The notes: a model not told the origin generated them from the letters alone. 10,491 bases of DNA from Chloroflexota bacterium (GCA_025924845.1 JAICHN010000155.1:1-10491), one strand, 5' to 3'. Shown: positions 1-6,621, counted from the stretch's first letter. Numbers and translations: made by a program.

Positions 1-110
1 ACATTAGTTAAGTCTACGTAATGAACCCACCAACCGCTACTTAGACCATATGATGTCGCCATATAGTATGGTTCAAAGATATGATTAATATATGAAGTAG
101 GCTGTTGGTG

Positions 111-130
111 TATACTACTCACGCGAGTAG
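111..130 (+). promoter_or_regulatory. marR promoter -10 box and overlapping operator-like dyad
   Basis: TATACT at 111-116 matches the -10 consensus at five of six positions and predicts a transcription start near 123. No convincing -35 box lies 16-18 bases upstream. A 16-bp dyad CTACTCACGCGAGTAG covers 115-130, with perfect 6-bp arms (115-120 and 125-130) and 14 of 16 symmetric positions. It lies directly over the predicted start site. MarR-family dimers typically bind palindromes of about this size in their own promoters, so this is the best candidate autorepression operator. The dyad is seen; the binding is inferred. Bases 1-104 upstream are AT-rich, contain the direct repeat ATATGA at 79-84 and 90-95 (11-bp period), and show no gene. 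Confidence 0.5.
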
Positions 131-146
131 CCGCGAGGGGGAAAGA

Positions 147-602
147 GTGGCTGAGACACGGCAATCAGAGCAGGATGCGCTGGCCCTGGGCATCCTCGAA
201 GTAGTGAATGGCCTGCAATCGGCGATTCAGGCGCCTCCGCGTCCACGAGGCAACGAATTGAGCCGCAGCCAGCTGGCAATCCTTCGTTACCTGGCAAGTC
301 ACGGGCCTTGCGCAATGCACGAACTGGCAAGCGGGCTGTCCGTCACACCCGCCACCATGACGGCTCCCATAAAGTTGTTGGTCCGTACTGGGCTGGTCGC
401 GCGCCGGCATGACGATGACGATTGGCGCTCGGTGCGGGTCCAGGTCACGGAGCAGGGCATGAATGCGCAGAGCATGGCGGATTCTTCACGGGCGCGCGTC
501 GTGGCCCAGGCCCTGGAGGCGCTGTCCGCCGAGCATCGCGCGCTGCTTACCGTGTCGCTGCCTGCCTTGCGCGCGCTTGCGGCTGCGGTGAGAGCGGAGT
601 AG
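147..602 (+). CDS. MarR-family winged-helix transcriptional regulator
   Basis: A cytoplasmic DNA-binding repressor of the MarR type, acting as a dimer; the ligand and target genes cannot be told from the sequence. With the GTG start at 147 it has 151 residues, a normal family length. The winged-helix core spans residues about 39-104: LSRSQLAILRYLASHG, then the recognition helix near 67-78 (TPATMTAPIKLL), then the wing RRHDDDDWRSVRV followed by LTEQG-like VTEQG. The acidic wing tip ending in an Arg matches the family's D-x-R pattern. The flanking helices form the dimer interface. I prefer GTG 147 because GAGGGG at 135-140 is well placed as ribosome binding site and because the TATACT promoter lies inside the longer frame that starts with TTG at 105. 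No partner gene such as an efflux pump lies beside it; the next gene, lysA, converges 15 bases away with no visible terminator between. Confidence 0.85.
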   Translation: MAETRQSEQDALALGILEVVNGLQSAIQAPPRPRGNELSRSQLAILRYLASHGPCAMHELASGLSVTPATMTAPIKLLVRTGLVARRHDDDDWRSVRVQVTEQGMNAQSMADSSRARVVAQALEALSAEHRALLTVSLPALRALAAAVRAE

Positions 603-617
603 CGGCGCTTGCCGCAC

Positions 618-1976
618 TCAACGGACGGAAGGTATGGCGGCCTCTTCGTATGGCATATCGACGGCCAGAAGATCATCCAGGGTCTGGCGTCTTTGCACCA
701 GGCGGGCAATCCCTGCCTCAACTGTGACCACGGCGGGGCGGAGCGCGCCGTTATAGTTGCTGCTCATCGGCAGGCAGTAAGCTCCGCTCGCGGGCACGGC
801 AAGCACATCCCCGGGTAGCAGATCCGGGAGTGTGGCGTCCCGAATTAGAACATCGCCCGATTCGCAGAACGGTCCGGCCACGCTCACCTGATTAATCGCT
901 TCGGCGTGCATCCGCGTGGCAGGCAGTGCGGTATAGCCTGCTTGATACAGGGCCGGCCTGATGTTATCGGCCATACCACCATCGATCAGGACGTAGGTGC
1001 GGTGTTCAGACATCTGCTTCGTATCGCCTACCGTGTAGAGGGCGACGCCGGCAGGTCCTATCACTGATCTTCCTGGTTCTACATGCAGCATGGGTGTGGG
1101 AAGCGGATAGGTGGGCAGGTTGTTTTGCAGGGTATCCAGCCACGTTTCCAGGGGAAGGGGGTGCTCATCGGTGTAGGCGATCCCCGGCCCGCCTCCTGGG
1201 CTGATCTGCTCCGGCCAATAGCCGTGGGCCTCATGCATGGCATGGGCGAAGCTTGCCAGTAGGTTCATCAGGTCGGCGTAGGGCTGCGCCTCCAACACCT
1301 GAGTACCGATGTGGGCATGATAGCCAAGCAAGGTCAGCCGCTCGGCGTTGGCCAGGGCAAAGCGCACTGCCTCCGCCGCCACGCCGGAGGCGATGGGCAG
1401 CCCGAACTTACTGTCCGCCACGCCGGTACGCAGATAGTCGTGGGTGTGCGCTTCAATGCCGGGGTTGAGGCGCAAGACGATGTGGGCCTGCATCGGTTCG
1501 CCGCGGTTCATGTCGGCAATCCGGCGCAGTTCGCCGAGATTGTCCACCACGATCGCCCCGATCCGCGCTTGGAGGGCAAGACGAATTGCCTGCTCGGTCT
1601 TATTGTTTCCATGGAGGCGGATCCGCTCGGCTGGGAAACCGACCCGTAGCGCCATAACCATCTCGCCCTCGGAGCAGGCGTCCAGGTCCATACCCAGCAT
1701 GCGGAGGCGGTGCAGCAGCCAGGGAGCGAGATAGGCCTTGCCGGCATAATGGGCGCGTCCGCGTCGGCCCAGCTTTGTGACCAGCAGGTTCGCCGCCGCA
1801 TCAATTGTGGTTAGGTCATAGACGTAGAGCGGTGTGCCAAAGCGTGCCGCGAGGTCACTTGTCCTCACCCCACCCAGGCACAACACACCGTCGTCCGCGA
1901 CGCGCGCGGAGCGGGGGAGAGCCGGGTGAAGAGGCGGCGGGACGTTCAGAGCGCCGTCCCTACTCGGGCGCCGCAT
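618..1976 (-). CDS. lysA: diaminopimelate decarboxylase
   Basis: Last step of lysine synthesis: meso-diaminopimelate to L-lysine and CO2, PLP-dependent, in the cytoplasm. It is a group IV decarboxylase with an alanine-racemase-type barrel plus a C-terminal beta domain. Numbered from the TTG at 1994, visible motifs are YAGKAY with the Schiff-base Lys86, HAHIGTQ (226-232), SPGGGPGI (265-272), the phosphate-binding and substrate motif EPGR (306-309), MADNIRPALY with Arg346, GPFCESGD with the catalytic Cys377, and GAYCLPMSSNYN (404-415). Length is about 452 residues, slightly longer than many LysA because of a poorly conserved N-terminal stretch. I choose ATG at 1976, preceded by GAG five bases upstream; TTG at 1994 is possible. 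The start overlaps the end of ispH by 17 bases, suggesting translational coupling. The family assignment is secure; no lysine riboswitch or T-box is visible near it. Confidence 0.96.
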   Translation of the reverse strand: MRRPSRDGALNVPPPLHPALPRSARVADDGVLCLGGVRTSDLAARFGTPLYVYDLTTIDAAANLLVTKLGRRGRAHYAGKAYLAPWLLHRLRMLGMDLDACSEGEMVMALRVGFPAERIRLHGNNKTEQAIRLALQARIGAIVVDNLGELRRIADMNRGEPMQAHIVLRLNPGIEAHTHDYLRTGVADSKFGLPIASGVAAEAVRFALANAERLTLLGYHAHIGTQVLEAQPYADLMNLLASFAHAMHEAHGYWPEQISPGGGPGIAYTDEHPLPLETWLDTLQNNLPTYPLPTPMLHVEPGRSVIGPAGVALYTVGDTKQMSEHRTYVLIDGGMADNIRPALYQAGYTALPATRMHAEAINQVSVAGPFCESGDVLIRDATLPDLLPGDVLAVPASGAYCLPMSSNYNGALRPAVVTVEAGIARLVQRRQTLDDLLAVDMPYEEAAIPSVR

Positions 1977-2844
1977 CGGGCTCGAAGTGCTCAAGATACT
2001 GAATTACGGCGCGGGTGATCTGGCTCGGCGTTGAGGAGCCGGAGGTCACGGCGACCGTACCCAGGCCGGCCAGTAGTTCGGGATTGACCTGGCTTACGTC
2101 ATCGATCAGCACGGCAGGCTTCCCGGCAATCTCGCGCACTACCTGCACCAGGCGGTTGGAGTTATTGCTGCGTTGATCACCTACAACCAGTACCAGATCC
2201 GCATTTTCTACCTGCGTCGTGGCGGCCGTCTGGCGTTCCTGTGTGGCATGGCATATATCGTTATGCACGCGCACGTGAGGGAAGCGTTCCACCGCCCGAT
2301 CGATAATTGCTTGCGTATCCCATTGACTGAGCGTCGTTTGCGTCGTGATGGCCAACTTCGGCGCATCGATCCGCAGATTGTCAATGTCCGCCGTGGTTTC
2401 CACCAGATGTACATGGTCGGGCGCCTCGCCAATTACCCCTTCAGGTTCGGGATGACCGCGTTTGCCGACGTAGATCACTTCGTAGCCTTCAGCTACCAGA
2501 TCGATCACCAGATCATGGGTGCGAGTTACGTCTGGGCAGGTAGCGTCCACACAGGTCAGGCCCTTCGCGGCTGCCGCCGCCTTCACGGCGGGTGAAACTC
2601 CATGCGCCGTGAAGATCACGGTTCCCTGGCTGATTTGATCGAGCAGGGCCATACGATCCTCACCATCGAGGTTGATAATTCCCAGTTCGCGAAGACCATC
2701 CACCGCGTGCCGATTATGCACGATCTGTCCGAGCACATAGATCGGACGCGGCACATTAGGGTCGCGCGCCACTCGTTTGGCCATCTGAATGGCGTCTACC
2801 ACACCGTAGCAGTAACCTCGAGGGCTAATCTTTAGGACGCGCAT
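1960..2844 (-). CDS. ispH: 4-hydroxy-3-methylbut-2-enyl diphosphate reductase
   Basis: IspH (LytB) performs the last step of the MEP pathway, reducing HMBPP to IPP and DMAPP with an iron-sulfur cluster. All three cluster cysteines are present: Cys12 in GYCYGVVDAI, Cys103 in DATCPDVT, and Cys198 in ICHATQERQ. Active-site residues are also visible: His43 (GQIVHN), His81 (FTAHGVSP), His131 and Glu133 (GHPEPEG), the TTQTTLSQ segment, SNNSNRL (226-232), and SGSSTPSQI (268-276). At 294 residues it is a normal length. ATG at 2844 has GGAG six bases upstream as ribosome binding site. It is the first gene of a minus-strand pair and its stop codon lies inside the start region of lysA. The two pathways are not directly linked, so the pairing is probably shared housekeeping expression. 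No convincing promoter was found in the 2845-2938 upstream region. Confidence 0.97.
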   Translation of the reverse strand: MRVLKISPRGYCYGVVDAIQMAKRVARDPNVPRPIYVLGQIVHNRHAVDGLRELGIINLDGEDRMALLDQISQGTVIFTAHGVSPAVKAAAAAKGLTCVDATCPDVTRTHDLVIDLVAEGYEVIYVGKRGHPEPEGVIGEAPDHVHLVETTADIDNLRIDAPKLAITTQTTLSQWDTQAIIDRAVERFPHVRVHNDICHATQERQTAATTQVENADLVLVVGDQRSNNSNRLVQVVREIAGKPAVLIDDVSQVNPELLAGLGTVAVTSGSSTPSQITRAVIQYLEHFEPDAAPE

Positions 2845-3058
2845 TCGGTTCTCCGTAACTGGGATCCTGAGCCTTACTCGCCAGGTATGAAACCGATACC
2901 GTGAAATGCCCGGCGGCTGATCCTGACGCTACCATCTCATGGTAAGGCGCGTTGCCGGTAAAGTCGCCGCGGTTTTCCAGACGCTCATGGAGCCCCTATT
3001 GCTAAGTGTAACGGAAGGGAGGGTAGGACGCGGTACACTGGCCGTGGGGGTATGCGCT
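2845..3058. other. divergent intergenic region between ispH and the RecQ-like gene
   Basis: If the RecQ-like protein starts at 3059, this 214-base stretch separates two divergent genes and must hold both promoters. TACACT at 3034-3039 is a plausible plus-strand -10 box, with predicted transcription start near 3046 and only a short leader before ATG 3059, but there is no good -35 box. AGTGTA at 3005-3010 is its exact inverted copy, 23 bases away, which may be chance. GATCCTGA occurs twice, at 2863-2870 and 2919-2926. No RNA gene or small protein was recognised here. The in-frame extension from ATG 2939 could encode part of this stretch, but it has no ribosome binding site. Confidence 0.35.
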
Positions 3059-4906
3059 ATGAGTTCGCCGCCGGTCTCGGCCGCTTCAGCGTCGTTTCAG
3101 ATGGCAACCACCCTGAAGGCACGTGCGAATCTCCTGGCGCGGCGGATCGGCGGGTCAAGCGGCGGCGCGATCGTTGTCACTCCGACCCCACGCGCCCTTC
3201 GTGCCGCATTGGAGCACGCCCTTCCTGGAGCGCGCATGCTTGCCCTGGAGAGCCCGTCCGAGTGGGCGGAATGGGATCTTCGGCTTACCGAGGTCACGGC
3301 GAACGTTTATCGCGTGTTGGCGCTCGATCCACGGTTGCTTTGGGACACTAGGATAGTGATTGCTCTGCACCGTTGGATGCCGGACCTGGCGGGCATCGAG
3401 TTAGCGGGGAGCGGTGCCGCGGGCCTGTACGAACCCTGGCCTGCCGCCCTTCTCATTAAGCGTGTACGAGAGGTTCTTCCTGCGGCCAACCTGGCCCTGG
3501 TCTCCGTGCCGGAGGGCGGCCAGGGGCTTGCCTGGTTGGAGCGCCAGGTCGGCGCCGAGGCCGCCGCGATCGGCGACGTTCTGCCGCCCGGCATCGCCTG
3601 CCGTGTGAACAAGGTGCATACGGAACGCCAACGTTGGGGATACCTGCTGGATTATGTATCGGGGCACGATACGCCGTGCCTAGTGGTAGCACCCTCCCGA
3701 GCTTCGGCCGCCGTCGCGGCGTCTCGCCTTGGTACGGCGGCGCTGCCCTACCACGGAGGCATGCTGGAGAGCGAGCGCGGTTCGGCCCTGGAAGCCTATC
3801 GACGACAAACCGTGCATGTGCTCGTCACTACTCAGCTGCTCCCGCCATTCGAGGATTTGCCTGCCCCGTCCATGATAATCTTGAGCCACCCACCTCATCG
3901 CTGCGAGCTGGTGCCGAGGCTCGCGGCATGGCTCGCTCGGAGAGCGGACCCCGGTCCACTGCGTATTTTGTGGCATGCTTCGGATGCAGCGGAGCGATGG
4001 AGCGGTCTAGAGGTGCGCCCTAACCTGGCTGACCTGCGCGAGGCATTCCGGGCCGTACGTGCGCAGGCTCCTCATCGATATGCTCGGCTTACCCCGGAGT
4101 CGCTGGCTGCCGCTGCGGGCCCTTCAATCAGCCGGCCGTATCTCGCTGCGTCGTGTCTGGCCGCACTGGAAACAGCGGGCTACTTGCGGCGCGAAGATGA
4201 CATGGCGCGATTAGTCTCCATCACCGTGTTTGCGCGCAATCTGGTGATCCCAGCGGCCAAAGCGCTGCCGGCGTGGCAGCGCGGCATGCCGCTGACCTTT
4301 GACCCGCTGGCCGTGACCATGCGGCGCGACCTGGATCCGTCGGCGTGGCAACGCGAGCTTCTAGACGCGGCGCTTGATGGACAGTTAACCTTAAGGCCGG
4401 TCGGTAGGGAACGCCTCTACAAACTGACTATAGCCGACCGAGGCGCGGCGGCGCGGCTCCAGTCCATGGTGCGAGAGCGGGCAAACGTAGTGGACAATGA
4501 GCGCCGTACGGTGGCTCGTTGGCTCGAGGGGCGGGCCTGCAGGGTGCAAGCCCTGGCCGCTCTCCTGAACTTACCGACCGAGCCGGAGTGCGGAATCTGC
4601 GACCGCTGCGCGCCCGAGGCAAACGAGCAATTGCCGGCGACGGGTGAACCGTGGCTTGTGGTTCTGCGTGCCCTGGCCGAAGTACCGCTGGCCGTACCGG
4701 AACGAGCGGCGGAACGGATCGCCGACCAGGCCCTAGTCGGCTGGGGCTATCCATCAGGTCGCGCTTCGGCCAAAGCGGAAATCGACCTGCTCGTGACCAG
4801 GGGGCTGGTGCGGAGGGAAGCCGGAGATCTGCTGTCTCGCCTGACAGTGACCGAGGAGGGATTGGCCCGTTTGGCTTTTACCGAGAAGCGGGGTGTCCGT
4901 TCCTAA
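3059..4906 (+). CDS. RecQ-like protein with eroded ATPase motifs (probable pseudo-helicase)
   Basis: The order of parts matches RecQ, numbered from the ATG at 2939. A first RecA-like domain spans about 60-215; a second spans about 245-350 and keeps LPYHGGMLESER (269-280) and VHVLVTTQ (292-299). A linker with a winged-helix look follows (360-500), then a zinc domain with Cys534, Cys551, Cys554 and Cys557. This is the same C-x16-C-x2-C-x2-C spacing as E. coli RecQ Cys380/397/400/403. An RQC-type winged helix (about 572-648) closes the protein; no HRDC domain is visible. No Walker A GKS/T exists. The DEAH position reads IALHRW (141-146), the TATA motif reads VSVPEG, and the QxxGRAGR motif VI is replaced near 325-338 by VPRLAAWLARRADP. 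The frame is open throughout, so this is not a simple frameshifted pseudogene. The expected role, binding structured DNA without unwinding it, is inference. I choose ATG 3059 (GGGGG upstream, TACACT promoter); 2939 gives 655 residues. Confidence 0.72.
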   Translation: MSSPPVSAASASFQMATTLKARANLLARRIGGSSGGAIVVTPTPRALRAALEHALPGARMLALESPSEWAEWDLRLTEVTANVYRVLALDPRLLWDTRIVIALHRWMPDLAGIELAGSGAAGLYEPWPAALLIKRVREVLPAANLALVSVPEGGQGLAWLERQVGAEAAAIGDVLPPGIACRVNKVHTERQRWGYLLDYVSGHDTPCLVVAPSRASAAVAASRLGTAALPYHGGMLESERGSALEAYRRQTVHVLVTTQLLPPFEDLPAPSMIILSHPPHRCELVPRLAAWLARRADPGPLRILWHASDAAERWSGLEVRPNLADLREAFRAVRAQAPHRYARLTPESLAAAAGPSISRPYLAASCLAALETAGYLRREDDMARLVSITVFARNLVIPAAKALPAWQRGMPLTFDPLAVTMRRDLDPSAWQRELLDAALDGQLTLRPVGRERLYKLTIADRGAAARLQSMVRERANVVDNERRTVARWLEGRACRVQALAALLNLPTEPECGICDRCAPEANEQLPATGEPWLVVLRALAEVPLAVPERAAERIADQALVGWGYPSGRASAKAEIDLLVTRGLVRREAGDLLSRLTVTEEGLARLAFTEKRGVRS

Positions 4907-4997
4907 CCGAATTAGGCCGGCGCTTACACCTTACAAAGCAGTGAGATGGCGTGAAGCCGCGAATGCGATAGGATGAGTTGGAGGTCTGGGAAACGAC

Positions 4998-5414
4998 ATG
5001 CGAATTATCATACTGGGCTGCAGTCGGCTCGGGTCGCAACTGGCGACTCGACTCGAAGCAAAGGGCCACGAGGTGGTCATCATGGATCGAGATGGCGGCG
5101 CGTTCGCCGATCTTGATTCGGCATTCAAGGGCAAACGGATAGTCGGTGACGCGCTTGAGGTAGAGGCCCTTCTTGAGGCAGGGATTGAGACGGCGGATGC
5201 CTTTGTTGCCTGCACCAGCGGCGATAATCGGAATCTTACGGCGTGTCAGTTCGCGCGCGAGCTGTTTGGCGTGCCGAAGGTCATCTCAAAGGTAAGCGAC
5301 CCGCTACGTGGCCAGATCTATGCCGACATGGGGCTGCTTACCGTCTCACCAACCGTGTTCGGCGCCGATCTGCTGCACGAGGCGCTGCTTGCCGGAGACC
5401 ATAACGTCTCCTAA
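4998..5414 (+). CDS. single-domain TrkA/RCK_N nucleotide-binding protein
   Basis: A small Rossmann-fold protein of the TrkA-N (RCK_N) family, 138 residues. These proteins bind NAD(H) or adenine nucleotides and gate potassium uptake systems such as Trk or Ktr at the inner face of the membrane. Visible are the first strand and glycine loop IIILGCSRLGSQLA (3-16), the acidic residue ending strand 2 (VIMDRD), VGDALEVEALLEAGIETADAFVACTSGDN (49-77), and the NxxACQFAREL helix. The protein ends where a C-terminal RCK_C domain would normally begin, so it is only the N half of a usual TrkA or KtrA. The middle glycine of GxGxxG is Ser (GCSRLG). No channel or transporter gene is adjacent, so the partner must be encoded elsewhere. 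The ATG has GGAGGT at 4980-4985, a rather long 12 bases upstream. A TAGGAT at 4969-4974 could be a -10 box, but its -35 is poor. Confidence 0.85.
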   Translation: MRIIILGCSRLGSQLATRLEAKGHEVVIMDRDGGAFADLDSAFKGKRIVGDALEVEALLEAGIETADAFVACTSGDNRNLTACQFARELFGVPKVISKVSDPLRGQIYADMGLLTVSPTVFGADLLHEALLAGDHNVS

Positions 5415-5473
5415 ACCGGAGCCACGACGAGATCCGTGAGCCGCGACCGCGGCCGCCTCGTCCCTACCAGGGG

Positions 5474-5515
5474 GCCACGGTGCCTGGCCCGAGAAGTCCA
5501 CCGTGGCTTTATTTT
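5474..5515 (+). terminator. intrinsic terminator after the trkA-like gene
   Basis: A perfect 9-bp stem, GCCACGGTG at 5474-5482 and CACCGTGGC at 5499-5507, is followed by TTTATTTT at 5508-5515. The T-rich tail lies only on the plus strand, so it ends plus-strand transcription. The tail overlaps the stop codon of the convergent cysE by two bases. A second, less regular GC-rich fold lies just before it, with GACGAG at 5426-5431 pairing with CTCGTC at 5457-5462 around an inner GCCGC/GCGGC pair. Confidence 0.85.
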
Positions 5516-6107
5516 AGCCTACGGGCGGCGTGACATCGACTGCTTCCCGGTCACCGGCGCGGCTGCCGCTGCGTCGAAGGACGGTGCCTGGGCTATGAAC
5601 CACGATTGAGCCGGCAGGAACATTGTCGATCACCAGGGCCATGGCGCCGATTTTGCTCCCCCTTCCCACCGTGACCGGCCCAAGGATGCTGGCGCCGCAG
5701 CCGATCACAACATCACTCTCAATGGTCGGGTGGCGCTTCACCTGGCCGGACTTCATGTCCTTCCACCAACCGGTGGCGCCCAGCGTTACCTGATGGTAGA
5801 GCATCACGTTGTCACCGATTTCCGTGGTCTCCCCGATCACCACTCCCGATCCGTGATCAATGAAGAAGCGTCGGCCGATTTTGGCGCCGGGATGAATCTC
5901 GATCCCCCCGGTAAGGACACGGGCTATTTGGCTGATCAGTCGCGGCGCCAGGGGCACGCCTCGTTCACGGAGGTAGTGCGCTACCCGATGAGCCCATAGG
6001 GCGTGCAGGCCGGGATAGAGCAACACCTCCAGGGGGTTCTTCGCGGCCGGGTCCTTTTCGAGCACGACCTGAATATCTTCCTGGATGCGGGCAAGTACCT
6101 TGTTCAT
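5514..6107 (-). CDS. cysE: serine O-acetyltransferase
   Basis: Transfers acetyl from acetyl-CoA to L-serine, giving O-acetylserine, the precursor that cysteine synthase turns into cysteine. At 197 residues it is the short bacterial form. A helical N-terminal part (1-65) precedes a left-handed beta-helix of hexapeptide repeats (about 68-165). Conserved active-site blocks are [10 protein letters not shown] (69-78), [14 protein letters not shown] (81-94) with the catalytic His85, and KRHPTI (124-129). Glu70 stands where E. coli has Asp143, as is common in the short Gram-positive type. The loop [17 protein letters not shown] is a few residues longer than usual, and the C-terminal loop reads VVHSPG rather than the usual VVGxPG. 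ATG 6107 has GGAAGGA five bases upstream. Expression should be controlled by the cysteine T-box leader directly upstream, which fits the pathway. cysK and cysS are not adjacent. Confidence 0.96.
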   Translation of the reverse strand: MNKVLARIQEDIQVVLEKDPAAKNPLEVLLYPGLHALWAHRVAHYLRERGVPLAPRLISQIARVLTGGIEIHPGAKIGRRFFIDHGSGVVIGETTEIGDNVMLYHQVTLGATGWWKDMKSGQVKRHPTIESDVVIGCGASILGPVTVGRGSKIGAMALVIDNVPAGSIVVHSPGTVLRRSGSRAGDREAVDVTPPVG

Positions 6108-6139
6108 CTAGTTCCTTCCAAGCCCGCTTGGAGCACACT

Positions 6140-6170
6140 AAAAAGACGCCGGCCCCAAAGGGCGAGCGTC
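6140..6170 (-). terminator. T-box-controlled intrinsic terminator of the cysE leader
   Basis: On the minus strand GACGC (6170-6166) pairs with GCGTC (6149-6145), extended inward by GCCC/GGGC pairing around a TTT loop, and is followed by five T (6144-6140). The 5' half also contains CCTTT (6161-6157), which can instead pair with AAAGG (6190-6186) to build the antiterminator, so the two folds exclude each other. This is the regulatory switch of the T-box. Confidence 0.9.
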
Positions 6171-6405
6171 ATACCCGCGGTTCCACCTTTGCTTCATGCC
6201 CGCACATCGCGGACACCTCTTGGCGCCTCTTGCGAGACCACCTGACCCGCTAACCGTGGGCAACGGGCGCCCCATACTCGCCAAGTGGGCGGGCTCCGGA
6301 GCGCGGCCCAGGAGGGCACTTCACCATCCATTCCAACCGCCGCGCTCGCACCATTCGCGGCTCGCTGCCCGCCGGGTTGGAGGTTACTCTTCTCCTGGAG
6401 TGCCT
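6140..6405 (-). promoter_or_regulatory. T-box riboswitch, cysteine-specific (UGC specifier), upstream of cysE
   Basis: Read on the minus strand, all main T-box parts are present. Stem I base: CCAGGAG (6398-6392) with CTCCTGG (6314-6308). Upper stem: TCCAACC (6381-6375) with GGTTGGA (6338-6332). The specifier loop has AGTA (6388-6385) on its 5' side and GAA-G-TGC (6322-6316) on its 3' side, arranged as in known glyQS leaders; TGC (6318-6316) is a cysteine codon. The distal T-loop pair is AGCGA (6366-6362) and GGTGCGAG (6352-6345), flanking a 6-bp stem GCCGCG/CGCGGC. The T-box sequence GGTGGAACCGCGG (6187-6175) contains the UGGAA bulge that binds the tRNA acceptor end. A competing terminator follows. 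Uncharged tRNA-Cys should stabilise the antiterminator and allow cysE transcription. The base after the specifier is C rather than the usual purine. The class is secure; the cysteine specificity is strongly supported by the downstream gene. Confidence 0.93.
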
Positions 6406-6411
6406 GCCAAT

Positions 6412-6441
6412 AACGTACGCAGGGGGCCGGCAGACTGTCAA
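6412..6441 (-). promoter_or_regulatory. promoter of the cysE T-box transcript
   Basis: On the minus strand a perfect -35 TTGACA (6441-6436) is followed, after 18 bases, by TACGTT (6417-6412), a three-of-six match to the -10 consensus. The predicted transcription start near 6405 lies just before the base of T-box Stem I at 6398, which is where a T-box transcript should begin. This agreement supports the call. Confidence 0.7.
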
Positions 6442-6621
6442 GCACGTCTCTACTGTCCAGGGTGTCTCATCAGGCCGGCGGTGCTTAGCCGAGGCTTAGC
6501 TATTACGGACATATACGCCGGTGCATATAGAGGAGCCTCATCTCGGCAAACACTCCTGTACCGGTACACCCACTTCGGCACTTCGGCCTGCGTTATCGCA
6601 CGGTTGGTCTCGAAGCGCGGA
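6442..6621. other. intergenic region with several dyads and short repeats
   Basis: About 180 bases between the stop of the SH3 protein gene and the cysE promoter, without a recognisable gene. It holds a perfect 12-bp palindrome TGTACCGGTACA (6557-6568), an imperfect 18-bp dyad ATATACGCCGGTGCATAT (6511-6528, 14 symmetric positions), and two tandem repeats: GCTTAGC at 6483-6489 and 6494-6500, and CACTTCGG twice within 6571-6588. No stem with a T tail that would end the SH3 gene's transcript is visible on the minus strand. The dyads could be regulator sites acting on cysE. Confidence 0.35.

Noticed and set aside
46..71. CCATA/TATGG inverted repeat and CCATAT direct repeat in the left AT-rich region
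   Set aside because: The arms are only five to six bases, the DNA is AT-rich, and the element is far from the predicted start site. The dyad at 115-130 is a better operator candidate.
1..104. Possible tRNA or other small RNA gene at the left edge
   Set aside because: No cloverleaf arms, no GTTC-type T-arm in the right context and no terminator were found. The stretch looks like promoter DNA.
299..721. Minus-strand 140-codon frame across marR and the end of lysA
   Set aside because: It overlaps the marR winged-helix core and the lysA C-terminus, both clearly coding, and has a Ser/Arg/Ala-rich shadow composition.
2173..2595. Plus-strand 140-codon frame inside ispH
   Set aside because: It is opposite conserved IspH motifs with all three cluster cysteines, and has no ribosome binding site or family resemblance.
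3005..3039. AGTGTA/TACACT inverted pair as divergent face-to-face promoters
   Set aside because: Neither copy has a fitting -35 box in its direction, and a 6-bp inverted match at 23 bases is weak evidence.
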